Shown: positions 47,735 to 59,753 of the stretch, in pieces | How the letters are laid out: each line of letters begins with the position of its first letter | Numbering within the stretch: position 1 is the stretch's first letter | Assembly (NCBI RefSeq): GCF_018294505.1 | Contig: NC_057803.1 | Span: forward strand, 687,922,678 to 687,986,677 | DNA: 64,000 bases | Source: Triticum aestivum | Lineage: Eukaryota; Streptophyta; Magnoliopsida; Poales; Poaceae | Direction of reading: 5' to 3' | Program-made: the position numbers and the translations under genes | Notes under the pieces: generated by a model | Database searches by the model: none | Seen by the model: the letters and a program-made list of their open reading frames with translations, nothing else | What the model was told of the DNA's origin: nothing

Positions 47735-50398
47735 CTCCATTAAGAAAGAGAAATAAGAAAGAACCGATTCGGGTTGCACTCTGGTTGAAAAGAGATGCAC
47801 GACTTGATAAGATGAAAGAACTTGAGCAGAGAACACAACACTCCGGTTAAATGGATAAGCATGAAAAGAACACGATCTTGACAAACAAGATGTTGGGTTG
47901 AAGAGAGCAACACCACAATGCCTCTTGAACAAGAGTAAGAATGGATTCAAAAGAACGGAGGAGAAAACAACATCTTCTACCTCAAATGCGCTTGAAAAGC
48001 ATCTTTAGGAGAAGGGTCGAATGGAGTTGTTGGAAAACCAACAACGAAAGGATAAGCTTGAAGTGGACTTATGGAAGACATGTCGATATCTTGAGGTGAA
48101 ATTCTGCCATTAACGGAAACAATAGATTGGATTGATATCACCAAGGAGACGAGAAACTATTTTTCCGCTAGGATAAAAGAAGAACTTGGGTCATTTATAA
48201 ACACCATAAATAGCAACAATCCTTAGGGAAGGTTTTAGGTGAAATATAACCCAAGATAACTCCAATGAAGAGATTGATGGATTTAAGATATCTCATTCTT
48301 GACAACATGTGAATCGTGAAACATGAACTCAAATTATGAAGAATGACATAGCACCACCTCAAAAAGATAAAATAGGAAGAACTGCACTTAGAAATGGAAG
48401 ATGAAGAATCTTTGAGCTCCTCTGAAAAGAATCTCGATGAACACTACGAGAATGAATTAACTCCTTGCTGAACCATCATGTAGAGCCTCCATGAAGAACT
48501 CCGGTAAAAGAATGATCAAACGAAAAGGAAAGAGAAGTTGAAAACATAAGGTGAAACCTTGTAATGATTTAGATGGATCTCCGCGATGACATAATTGAGA
48601 GAGCTTGGAACTCCGGGAAAGAAAAAGATGACACAATTGAAAACCGAGAACTTGATGAGCCTCCGGAATACGGAATTGAGTTTACTTGATGAAACAAGAA
48701 TAAGAATTACATTATGCTTATCTTTCACCAATTAAATTGATGACAAGCAACGGATTTGGCATACTACTTATTCTCGTAGAAAGGATTAAGATATATATAG
48801 CATAACTTGAGAAAGTCTTCAACAAGTCACCGGTAGGATTGGGATGAACGAATGAATATATACGATAACGACTGACGAGAACTCTTGCACGAACCACCGT
48901 TAGGATTGACAACAAATAAATAGATATGATAGCAAGGAAGAAAAATCCTGAATAGCCACCGTAAGAATTGGAAATGAACGAAGTAAAGGGATGAATCACC
49001 GGTAAGAATTAGAGAACGAGTGAGGATACTTGAGGGGATTTAGATACCACTGAAACGAAGAGATCACGAGCTAATTAGAGAATATTGAATGATGCACCGG
49101 TAAGATTTGGAGAATGATAGATGAAGGCTGAGAATGAATAAGTCTTCTGAAATGATGGGCTCCGGAGGAAGGAAAAGAGAAAACAACTCATGAAATGCTT
49201 CGGATGGATGAAAAGAATTCCCACAATCAAAAACACTTATGAGAGGATGGCCTCAAACTAGAATCACGAATCTTTGAGAGAACGGATAAGATTGAGAGAG
49301 AAATCTTCTTCAGTCTTCAAGTGTTGAGAATGACAATGAGAAACACCACCATGAATTGTTGAGGCACTCTGGAATGAAAATTAGAAATGTTGAACCAACG
49401 ATGAAAAGAATTTGACAGATCCTGGAGAAGTACATCTGACTGATGAAAATTCATTCTTGCGTCAAACTTTGAGATGAATTTGAAAAGCTCCGGGAGAATA
49501 AGAAGATTCAGGTAAGATCCTAGGAAAAGACCTGTGGGTTAGGGCCCACTCAAAAGATACACCGTAGAACGATTTAAAAGAGAGAAAGCACCGGTTGAAT
49601 TAAATGGCTAGAATGAGATAACACCCTCGAAAGAGCTTGAAAGGATTACGAAAGCAGAGTGGAAACACGAATCTTCGAGATATCTTGAGCACTTCGGAAC
49701 AATAGAATAACGAGCGTGGAATGACTGAATATAAGGTGCACCGGCATGAGAAGACATTTGAAACACGGAAAAGAATATGATCAACACCGAAAGCTTGAAT
49801 TGGATCCACCAGAGAAGAAAAGGCAAATAATGGTGAACTGAGGCTCCGTTAGAATCTTCATGAGAATCACCGGGTAAGAACATGAAGGAAAAGAATGGAG
49901 AGACTTCACATGAATAAAAGGATAATTGATTAAGAAATCTGAGTCCTTGAAGAAACAAGGGTGGGAGGGTGGGAAAAACAAAGGCAACTTGGAGACGGAT
50001 GAAACAAACACCGTTGACGAAAATTTTTGAGTTGATCTTGCAGATGTTGAAAATGACCGGATCCACTTGACGAGAAACTCACCGGTTGAAAAAGTATTGA
50101 CATGACAATCTCGATTATCATGAAGGATTAGTATTCACATAGGAACATGAGAACACCATTTGGGGAAGGTATGGAATTAACACTTGACATTGAAGCAACT
50201 CGAATACCACAACTCAAAACAAAACAAAGGATTGGCTTGCAGAATAAGCCGGAACAAACATATGATAGAGATTTCGTCCGAAGTTTTCGTCGTGGGGCCT
50301 ACACGGGCTCGATCGTACAACACCATCATGCACAAGGCAGTGCCAGCGATTCGATCAAGCAGGGGGCTCCTAAGTCGGGGAAGGCTCTGATACCAACT
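47735..50398 (-). other. LARD internal domain, copy 2, main part
   Basis: 2,664 bp matching 31377-34799 except for a 758-bp deletion at 50343/50344. No gene is seen. The PBS lies at 50384-50395. Confidence 0.75.
50384..50395 (-). other. Initiator-Met-type PBS of the LARD, copy 2
   Basis: The minus strand reads TGGTATCAGAGC, three bases from the LTR at 50399. Confidence 0.9.
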
Positions 50399-53300
50399 TG
50401 TAACACCCTCGATGCGGCTATATCTCCCACGTGTCGAAGCACGACTTAGAGGCATAACCGCATTGAAAGCAATGTCGCAAGTGAGGTAACCTTCACAACA
50501 ACCCATGTAATGAATAAGGGAATAAGAGGTACATAGTTGGCTTACAATCGCCACTTCACACAATACATGAATACATCATTACATCATCCAGATACAATCA
50601 AGGTCCGACACGGAACCAATAAAAGAAGACTACCCCAAAAGCTACACAGATCCCCGATCGTCCCAACTAGGCTCCACTACTAATCAACTGGAAACAGAAA
50701 CAACAAAACGAACACAATCTTCATCGAGCTCCTCGAGCTCGGTTGCGTCACCTGCACGGTATCATCGGCACCTGCAAGCTGGTTTTGGAAGTATCTGTGA
50801 GTCATGGGGACTCAACAATCTCACACCCGCGCGATCACGACTATTTAAGCTTATATGAAGGGAAAATGTATGAGGTGGAGCTGCAGCAAGCGACTAGCAC
50901 ATAAGGTGGCTAACAAACGCAAATGAGAGCGAGAAGAGGAGGCAAAGCACGGTCGAGAAACTATGATCAAGAAGTGATCCTAGAACAACCTACATCAAGC
51001 ATAACTCCAACACCGTGTTCACTTCCCGGACTCCGCCGAGAAGAGACCATCACAGTTACACACGCGGTTGGTGCATTTTAATTAAGTTCAACTTCAGGTT
51101 CTCTACAACCTAACATTAACAAATTCCCATCTGCCCATAACCGCGGGCACCACTTTCGAAAGTTCAATCCCTGCAGGGGTGTCCCAACTTAGCCCATCAC
51201 AAGCTCTCACGGTCAACGAAGGATATTCCTTCTCCCAAGACAATCCGATCAGATTCGACATCCCGGTTACAAGACATCCTCGACAATGGTAAAACAAGTC
51301 CAGCAACACCGCCCGAATGTGCCGACAAATCCCGATAGGAGCTGCACATATCTCGTTCTCAGGGCACACTTAGATGAGCGCTCCATACAACTAAAACCAA
51401 ACCCCGAGTTTCCCCGAGGGGGCGCTGCATAGGGCTATAATTTGGACCAACACTCAGAGGAGCACTGGCCCGGGGGGGTTTAAATAAAGATGACCCTTGA
51501 GTCTGCAGAACCCAAGGGAAAGAAAAGGCTAGGTGGCAAATGGTAAAACCAAGGTTGGGCATTGTTGGAGGAGTTTATTCAAGGCGAACTATCAAGGGGT
51601 TCCCATTATAAACCAACCGTGTAAGGAACGCAAAATCCGGGAACATAACATCGATATGACGAAAACTAGGGCGGCAATAGTGGAACAAAACACCAGGCAT
51701 AAGGCCGAGCCTTCCACCCTTTACCAAGTATATAGATGCATTAAAATAAATAAGAGATATTGTGATATCCCAACAAATATCCATGTTCCAACAAGGAACA
51801 AACTCCAATCTTCAGCTGCAACTAACAACGCTATAAGAGGGGCTGAGCAAAGCGGTAACATAGCCAAACAATGGTTTGCTAGGACAAGGTGGGTTAGAGG
51901 CTTGTCTTAACAATATGGGAGGCATGATAAGCAAGTGGTAGGTATCGCAGCATAGGCATAGCAAAAGAGCGAACATCTAGCAAGCAAAGATAGAAGTGAT
52001 TTCAAGGGTATGGTCATCTGGCCTGAGATCCCGCAAGGAAGAAGGACGGGTCCATGAAGAAGACAAACGGACATAGTCGAACGAATCCTCACAACGCGAC
52101 GTTATCAGAACTAACCCGAAGAAGCAACACCGGAAAGAAGCAAACAACATAGTAAACAATCATCACATAACATGGCATGACGCACAATCAAGTATGATGC
52201 ATGTCCGGTTTAAATATGCATGGCATGGCAAAGGGCACAAACAAAACTACAAGTTAAGTGGAGCTCAATATGCAACGAGTTGCATATTGATGCAACACCA
52301 CATCCATTATTTAGTTCTCTCTCGTTTAGGTACCCAACAATATTAAATGTTGTTAAACATGGCAAGAGGTGAGGCATAACAAAACTATACCATCCAAACA
52401 ATTTAAATGGGGCCGGATATAACAAACAACAAACCCGGTAAAACCCCATATGCATTAGTAATTTAAAGCAAACAACAATTTTAAACATTTAAATGTTATT
52501 ATCATGATGCGAATGACATGTGCAAGTTTTATGCAGTATTTATGGAAACATTGATAAGAGCATATTAAGAAGCATTTGTCATCATGGCGGAAATGAAAAG
52601 GAGTGCCACAGAAACGATAACGAAACGGTGCCACGGCAACATCCCGGTTTCCGGTAACTCGATTGAGATACCGATGCAAAGAGGAAGTGTGCGAATGCGT
52701 GCAAAAGATGGTGGGGCGCTCCCGGATTCCAGGTGTCCCATGAGACGATGGTAACAAGGCAAAAGAGGGGCAACGTGCATCGACAATTCGAGCACGGAGC
52801 AAGCACGAGCATCTCATACATCACACATGCATTAGTTCATGGGCGGTCGTCTCGGCGGTTATACCTTTGAAGCATGCATTATCGGAGCGGTTCGAGTCGG
52901 CGCAGAGGAAGTAGTGGAAGTAGACGTTCTCGGACGTCGAGGGAAGTAGTGGTTCACGTGATGGTAGTCGAAGTAGTCGTCCCATCGTTCATCAGCGATG
53001 GTAGTGGTTCATGGCGATGGTAGTCGTTCACATTCTTAGTCGCACAATTTTCCGTAGATGTTTGGGGTCACGGCGAGGAACTTGACGTCCACGGAGGCTT
53101 CGAGGGTCGATGGTTGTGGTACTCGTGACGGTAGTGGAACTTGACGTGGTATGGTCCACCGGTCTTCGTGACGGTAGACGTACATGCTCCGATGGTCGGG
53201 GTCGGTAGAGGTACTCACGGCGATAGGGGAAGTAGTGGTACACATCTCGCGTTTGTGCTACATGGATCATCGGCGATGGTAGATGTACACGGCAAAAGTA

Positions 53301-54832
53301 GTGGTACTATGCGTCAAATGTCGTGGTTCTTGGGGTCTTCGGACTTGCCGGCCTCGGTTCTTGCGACGGTAGTGATTCCCGTATCAACGTAGAGTAGTTG
53401 TACTTGACGGTTCCACATCGGTCGTAGAGGTCCACATATTGTAGACGTCCGGGGTCAACATTAGTGGAACTTGGTGCACCCTAGTGCCATTGGCTTCTTG
53501 GCGTTCCGAAACGAAGACTGCAAGGGGCCTCGAGGTGGTGGTGGTGCAGCTCTACACCACATAGGAGGAAGATCTTGGGCATGAGGCGTCCATGGTGGCC
53601 AGAGCCGAGGTGGATGACGAAGTAACGGTCCCACGGTTGAAGATGAACGGCGACAATGTGGGTAACAGGGGAGGTCAGAGGGTGCGGTGGTGCTGAACTT
53701 GACGAATTCCGGCATGGCCGGCAGGGGCGCAGTGCAGGAGGGGCGGAGGCCAGCTTGCTGATGAGGCGGACATGCCTCAGCAGGGGCCGGTAGATGGTGC
53801 AGCAGCAAGCACAGCCACAGCTACAGCGAGACATCGGCGCCATGGTGGGCTCGCGGTGGAGGCAGGGAAAGAGCCGCGCGGGGGAGGAAGAGCTGGTGGC
53901 GCTAGAAGAGCAGCAACAGAGCAGCTCACGAGCGGAGGCTGCTACTCGCCGGAGTTGATGTCCAGCATGGCGGCAAAGACTTGCGGGCATCCATGGCGGG
54001 GCAAGGCAGGGGTGCTCGTTGGAGGAGCTCAGGACGGGGATCGGGAACGAGGAGGAGAATGAATCGGGCACGGGGCTCTTGCGGTGCCCTTCCCTCGATG
54101 CGTGTCTGGCGGCGCCAGGAGGAAGGAGGGGTTCGAGAGGGGGAGGTGAGATGGGATCGAGCCAAAGCTCTCCCTGGCGGCGCGAGGGGAGAGCAGAGGA
54201 AGGATGAGATCGGGTAGGGTTTGGAGGAGTTAGGTGGGCCGGTGCTGGATGGGCCTATAGGCCGACTGAGCTAATGGGCCGGCTGGGTGGCCGAGGCCCA
54301 GGTAGCTGCTGCTGCTGCTTTTCTATTTCTCCAGACAGAAAAACAAAAAGGAAAGAGCAGGAAAAAAAGGAGAGGAGCTTGAGAAATATAAAAATATACT
54401 CGTGATCCTGAAAATGTGCTCTATTTAACAAAATTGGTTTGGAGATTTTTAAAGGAAGTAAAAATAATTCAAGTTTGAATTAAATTCAAACTTGAACCAT
54501 TTTAAACCCTAACCAAAACAATTTCAATAGAGATGAAATTTGACATAGAGGCTAGGTGCATGGTGTTAGAATATTGAGGCAAAGATGAACATTAAAAGAG
54601 AAGGGAACGTGACACTTGCCAAAAGAAGGAAGTAGAGGGAAGGAGAAGGTGATGAAGCAAGATTCATGCATGGAACATGCAACACCTAATATGTATGAAA
54701 AACACACAATGCACATGATGACATGATGAAATACAACATGATGCAATGATGAATGCAAAGAACCAAACAAATCACACGACGAAACCCGGAAACCCTGGAA
54801 GGCATCTGAAGCTCCGGTTTTGGGGCGTTACA
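50399..54832 (-). repeat. LARD LTR copy 3, complete
   Basis: 4,434 bp, ends TGTAACACCCTCG and GGGCGTTACA. It is the 5' LTR of the right-hand unit. Compared with copy 2 it has an extra GATGGTAGTGGTTCATGGC stretch near 52997. ATGGG follows at 54833; the partner TSD is expected outside the window. Confidence 0.92.
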
Positions 54833-55549
54833 ATGGGTACCCGCGGGTACCCTACCCGAAAACAATGGATATGGGCAATACTTGAAGAGATTTTTTACCC
54901 ACGGGTAATCGATACGCATACCCGCATAATATAAGGGTAGGGCATGGGTAAGAAATTGTGCCCATGGGTAACCCAATGGATACCTAGAAAAATTAATAAA
55001 TGAAAATAACTCCTATAACATGTGGGGTTAACATCCAACTCATATGGTCCAATCCTAAATCTCGTATTCCTTAAACAAGTCGTAGCTCATAGCCTCATAA
55101 TCACCTGCTCGCCACTCCTCATACGTCCTATGTGACTCATCAAAAACATGAAATATTGACTCTTCGCTACCAGACTCTTGTCAAATACTCGATCCAGCGA
55201 TCCCCAATTCCCACCACCGCCTTCCACTACGTCGGCCTTCCACCAACCGCTGCTCATACTCCCCTGATGCCTCCAAGAGGCCACCCACTAGAGGAGGCCA
55301 CATACGTGCTATACTACTCTACCATGATCACTTGAATTTTGAACCCATTTCTCTACCTCTTAAGAATTTGAATGCTATATATTGTACCCAATGGATATCC
55401 ATTGGGTATAGGATACCCGATGGGTATGGGCATGGGTGTCAGTTTATACCCATGGGTATTGAAGTGGGTGGGTATAAAAAGTTTCTATGGGTATGAGTTT
55501 GGGTAGAAGGAAGTTGTACCCGCTCATACCCTACCCATTGCCATCCCTA
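54833..55549. mobile_element. GGGTACCC-rich hAT-like non-autonomous element, left end interrupted by the LARD
   Basis: The right end reads CCCATTGCCATCCCTA, and the left end begins at the LARD junction with the inverted form CAATGGGTA. Internal GGGTACCCGCGGGTACCC and CCATGGGTA repeats are typical of grass hAT-like short elements. No transposase is present. The outermost bases of the left end should lie on the other side of the LARD. Confidence 0.55.
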
Positions 55550-55574
55550 CTGGCCGGTTGATGGCTTTGTTAAT

Positions 55575-56725
55575 GGACGCCGATAACGGCCACACGTGTG
55601 GGCGTTAAGGAATCTGCCCACATGTTCTGTGTGGTGCCTAAGAGGACCAGCCCACACGTCTGTGTGTGTGGGCAAAACAATTAGCGCCCACACGCCTCTT
55701 TTTTCCCTCCTGCTCCATCTTACACGCGTGCGTGTGGGCCTCATACCCCGTGGTCCCACACGCCCCACCTGACACGCGCCCCCCGCAGTTGCCATGGGCC
55801 GGACCCTCGTTCATGTTCGTTTAAGTGCAGTTGCCATGTCGCTGAACTACGGTTGCCATGTCGGACAACTACAGCTGCCATGTTTGCTCAACTGCAGTTG
55901 CCATCTCAGGTCAAAGTTCCAGATTGCCATTTTTTGGACAACTACACCTGTTGCCATGTGTGGTCTGGTCTACTATAGTTTTCATGATTTCAGAACTTTA
56001 GGAGTTGCCACCTACTAACACTAGGAAGTTGCCATGTAGCGCTACAAAAAAAGGCATGCCAAAAAGCATGTTCGGGAAAAAGAGAGAGTTGCCATGTGCT
56101 CACAAACATGCTAGGGCAGTTGCCATTTAAAAAGAAAGAGTTGTCATCTGCTTACGTGCACGCTAGGGCAGTTTGCCATGTACCATGCAAAACATATGAC
56201 AACTGACATGTTTGGATAAAAAAAGAGAGAGTTGCCATCTGCTTGCAATCATACTAGGGCAGTTGCCATGTACATTGCAAAACATACTAGGGCAGTTGCC
56301 ATGTACACTAACATATGGCAACTGACATGTTCGGGTAAAAAATAGAGAGAGTTGCCATCTGCTTGCAATCATACTAGGGCAGTTGCCATGTACACTGCAA
56401 AACGCATGGCAACTGGCAGCTTCGGTATGGGAGAGGAGGCGGGTGTGTGGGCGAGATGGCAAACACCCACACACCAGCCCTTGTGCGTGACTGAAAACTG
56501 GTGTGTGGGCGAACTGCTAAACGCCCACACACCGGCCCCTCCGTGTGGTAAAACGGATGTGTGGGCGACCTCTCCCACACACCACACACGCGAGTTGTCC
56601 TATGTGGCATACAAAATCAGCTAATTCATGCCAAGATTCGTGCAGAAGTTACTGGACAGTGATAGAGGCGTGTGGACGAGTTGGTTAACGCCCACACGTG
56701 TGGGCGTTAACATTTTCGTTGTTAA
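55575..56725. repeat. GTTGCCATG-rich repeat with CACACGTGTGGGCGTTAA ends
   Basis: Near-palindromic CCACACGTGTGGGCGTTAA blocks occur at 55590-55608 and 56690-56710, with more GCCCACAC motifs inside each end. The middle (55785-56410) has about 18 copies of GTTGCCATG/C. A higher-order unit of about 120 bp (GAGAGTTGCCATCTGCTTGC...) starts near 56227 and 56347. No transposase is visible. It may be a non-autonomous DNA transposon, but no TSD could be fixed. Confidence 0.55.
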
Positions 56726-56820
56726 TTTAAAGCCGAGCTTTTCTTGAGCCTTCGTTTTAAAAAAAAATAAACTACAGGCAAGAGGTGATCTCTTGAAATC
56801 AAATCTAATGAACGGGGTAT

Positions 56821-56826
56821 TTTATT
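56821..56826 (-). terminator. Polyadenylation signal of the PHT1 gene
   Basis: AATAAA on the minus strand about 200 nt after the PHT1 stop codon at 57028, a reasonable 3' UTR length. Confidence 0.55.
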
Positions 56827-57027
56827 GACAATTCTTCACAAACGAATACAGAGCCGCACCACAAAAATGCAATGCTAGGTTTAGGGAAAACCCAGCCATA
56901 AACAGCTACACACGAACGGCAAGCGACGCCTCAAATTCAGTAAGTGGCCACACAGAAGGAAAGAAACGCTGAAATGAAAAAGCAAACACTTGTGCATGAT
57001 TCTGTGTCACCGGAGATGTACACCAGC

Positions 57028-58593
57028 CTAAGCTTCGATGCCATCGTCGCCGACGTTCTCCTTGGAGAGCTCCTCGAGCGACTTGCCCTTGGACTCCGGC
57101 ACCAGCAGGGAAAAGAGCAGGCCCAGGAAGTTTGTGCCTGCGAGCACGAAGAGCGAGTTGCGCATGCCAATTCCCCGTGAGTAGCCGGTGTCGGGCTTCT
57201 TCTGGTCCTGCGATGCATACAGGAACCCGAACGCGCCGATGATCGCGCCTGCCTTACCAGTAGCGGCAGAGATACCGTGGCATGTGGACCGGAGCCTCGC
57301 AGGGAAGATCTCAGCTGGCACGATGAAAGTTGTGCTGTTGGGGCCGAAGTTGGCGAAGAAGAAAGTGAGCCCGTAGAGCACGACGAAACCGGTGTGGTGC
57401 CCTGGCTTCACCAAGTAGTCGTACGGTATGGCGATTGCTAGCATGAAAATGGTCATCATGGTGAATCCCATGAGCTGGATCCAAAACCTTCCAATGATGT
57501 CGATGAAGGCGACGGTGAACCAGTAGCCAGGCACGGTGCCACAGAGCGCGATGAGCGCTTGGGCGCGGGCGATGCGGTACAACTCCTCCAATGCATTCAT
57601 AGTCTTGGCCGGCGGGATCCACCCGATCTTGGTGAAGATGTCCTTCTGGAATAGGTTCTGGCTGTAGAAGGCCACATCGAGTAGGAACCAAGTGCTTGTG
57701 GTCGCTAGCAAGTGCACCCCGTGGCGCTTCATGAACTGTCGGGAGAAGAGGCCCTAGGTATCACCGGTGGCCCGCTCACCCTGGACGTTCTCCTCTAAGA
57801 TCTCCTTGTTGAGCACCTTGGACATGTCTGATGTGGCTTGCTTCGTGTTGCCGGCGATGAGTGCCGTGTACCGCGCAGTTTCGGGCATCTTCATGCGCCA
57901 GTAGTAGGTCAGGGCAGCCGGGATGGTGCCGAACATGACGATGATGCGCCACACGTAGTCGGCCTCCGGGCCGATGGACGCCGCGGCGTCGATGTAGAAT
58001 GGCGGTGCAGGGAATGCATGTCGGAATGCGGACGAGACGATGATTGTGACGATAGTACCAAATAGGATGCCAAACCCCTGCATGGCAAACACGGCGGCGA
58101 TAAAGGTGCCGCGGGTCTTCTTGTTAGCATACTCCGACATGATGGTGGCGCTGAGAGGATAATCGCCGCCGACGCCGAAGCCGAGCCAAAAGCGGAAGAA
58201 ACATAGCGTCCCCATTACGCCCTTGGCCTCGTGTCCAAACGAGAGCCCAGACGCGATGGAGCAGAGGACCATGAGGATGAGCGTGAAGCCGTAGACGCTC
58301 TTGCGGCCGAGCTTGTCACCGAGCCAGCCGAAGAAGAGCTGGCCGGCAAGTGTGCCGCATAGGGCCACGCCGTTCACGGCGGCCGACACGTTTGCCGGGA
58401 GGTGGCCAGGCTCGTTGAGGGCAGGGTCGGTGTAGTAGATGCGCCCCAGCAGCTTGGTGACGAGGGCGATGCAGAAGAGGTCGTAGGCGTCCGTGAAGAA
58501 GCCCATGCCGGCGATCACGACGGCCTTGAAATGGTACAGCTGCGTCTTGGCAACGTCGAGCGCTTTCAACACGTTGAGCTGTTCAGTCGCCAT
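57028..58593 (-). pseudogene. PHT1: PHT1-family H+/phosphate symporter with one premature stop
   Basis: A single-exon frame of 521 codons ([10 protein letters not shown] to GDDGIEA) with one in-frame TAG at 57754-57756 (codon 280). PHT1 proteins are 12-helix major-facilitator transporters in the plasma membrane that import phosphate with protons, mainly in roots. Seen here: the PHT1 signature [13 protein letters not shown] at residues 142-154, the major-facilitator loop GDKLGRK at 92-98, six helices before the stop, the hydrophilic central loop (about 245-285), and six more after it, including the TM7 aspartate (FLLDVAFYS, about residue 306). The stop sits in the central loop where related proteins have a codon for Trp (TGG to TAG would explain it). 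Translation would end after helix 6, removing half the transporter. The start has a good context (GCCATGG). The member number is uncertain; it is close to barley/wheat root PHT1;1-PHT1;2 types from memory. Confidence 0.92.
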
Positions 58594-58680
58594 GGCCGCC
58601 GGCGATCTCTCAGCTAAACTCTTCCCCCTTCTATCTTTCTTCTCTTGCTCTCTAGCTTGTGTGCTTTGTTAGGTGTTTCT
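58594..58680 (-). other. Probable 5' UTR of PHT1
   Basis: Purine-rich leader (AGAGAGCAAGAGAAGAAAG on minus) between the TATA box and the ATG. Confidence 0.5.
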
Positions 58681-58686
58681 GCTACG

Positions 58687-58694
58687 TATATATA
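58687..58694 (-). promoter_or_regulatory. TATA box of PHT1
   Basis: The minus strand reads CTATATATAC about 95-100 bp upstream of the ATG. Confidence 0.6.
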
Positions 58695-59008
58695 GGCATA
58701 ATTCAGGGTGAAGGCATACAGGTAAGGAGATATTGTAGTATGCCAATTCAACATTGCTAGTTGTAAGTATAAAATTGCCTATTACGGCATCGCTTACAAG
58801 TACAACGGATTGTACATATCAGGATGGTTCTTACAAAAATATACGCAAGGGTCAAATGTCTTGCCTTGAGAGCTACAGTTATGTACATTTCTATTATTAG
58901 AAGGATTGTTAAGAAATGCCAACTTTAGTTTTCAGGTTTGACCTTTGAGTTTCGGTACTATAGAATTGTGTGGAGAAAAATACTGAAACCAGATCATGGT
59001 TATGCTGG

Positions 59009-59016
59009 GAATATAC
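59009..59016. promoter_or_regulatory. P1BS motif (PHR1 binding site) at -416
   Basis: GAATATAC fits GNATATNC, the palindromic site bound by PHR-type MYB regulators of phosphate-starvation genes. Confidence 0.5.
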
Positions 59017-59226
59017 CTGAAAGGAACAAACTGTCCTGACACAAGCAAGCTTTGGGAGAAAAGGTCAAGATCATACGATGATCTGTATCTTATGTTCTCA
59101 CTACAAGCATGGAGTTAATTTGTCTCTCCTCCGTACCTACATGGTACGGGCGTAAGAAGGTAAGCGCACCGCAGGTTTCAGTAGGCCAAGAGGAAAGCAA
59201 GAAAATACAGAATTTCGATGATAAAT

Positions 59227-59234
59227 GGATATGC
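59227..59234. promoter_or_regulatory. P1BS motif at -634
   Basis: GGATATGC fits GNATATNC. Confidence 0.45.
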
Positions 59235-59520
59235 AGTGCTAGGTCCTCAGACATAGCCACATACGGTCTTTTTAGTATTTCTGAGATAGCTTGTCATACA
59301 AATACAATGTTTGAAATTGTTCTTCAACACTTGCTAAACCCAATTTCAGAATTCAGATACGCTTCAGAACAAAATAGAATGCAGCAGCCACATGTTTCAG
59401 AACATTTAGAGTCCTGTTTGTAGTATACAAACAAATAAACATACATATTAAGGGTCTCGTTGGTCCACGTGATACTAAAAATGCATAGCCAAAAATGTAG
59501 AATTGTGATGTCATACAATT

Positions 59521-59753
59521 TTGAATTCTACATGAATAGAGAACATGGGAATCTGAATAGAAATCGCTTGGTTCTAGCACAGGGAAAACATAGAAATTTT
59601 CTTGAAGGATTAGGTGGATTGTGTTAAACATGTTTTGTACTTTGTGTTATTTGACTTGAATTCTACATGAACTGCAAACAAGGGATATGTATTAAAAGTT
59701 GTTTGGTTGTAAATAGGAAACATGAAGAAATTTACATGAAGGATTAGGTGCAT
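59521..59753. repeat. Diverged direct repeat, about 135-bp period, upstream of PHT1
   Basis: TTGAATTCTACATGAA starts units at 59521 and 59656. Both end AAGGATTAGGTG (near 59602 and 59741). A second direct repeat, CAGAATTCAGATA...GCAGCAGCCA, brackets them near 59346 and 59788. No gene is visible. Confidence 0.6.

Larger units (their letters stand above)
21648..54832 (-). mobile_element. Tandem array of a Sukkula/Erika-like LARD: LTR-internal-LTR-internal-LTR
   Basis: Three LTR copies (21648-22890 partial, 34800-39204, 50399-54832) alternate with two internal domains. Each internal domain has an initiator-Met-type PBS (GCTCTGATACCA on plus) three bases from the LTR, so the array reads on the minus strand. 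With inserted elements removed, the first internal domain is 3,605 bp and the second 2,846 bp (3,604 if its 758-bp deletion is restored). LTRs of 4.4 kb and a noncoding internal domain of about 3.6 kb match the published description of Sukkula-type LARDs. The LTR terminus TGTAACACCCTCGATGCGG resembles the Sukkula end from memory. No coding capacity is visible. Confidence 0.88.

Noticed and set aside
55785..56410. CRISPR-like spacing of GTTGCCATG repeats
   Set aside because: Repeats are only 8-10 bp, irregularly spaced and in a plant nuclear context; it is a repeat-rich transposon-like island.
56163..56474. Proteins predicted from the GTTGCCATG island on the minus strand
   Set aside because: The peptide is a direct translation of the DNA repeat, with no independent coding signal.
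57311..57691. Alternative minus-strand frame within PHT1
   Set aside because: A shadow of the real transporter frame in GC-rich coding sequence.
59109..59423. 104-codon plus-strand frame upstream of PHT1
   Set aside because: No domain or codon bias and it overlaps a diverged repeat; probably chance.
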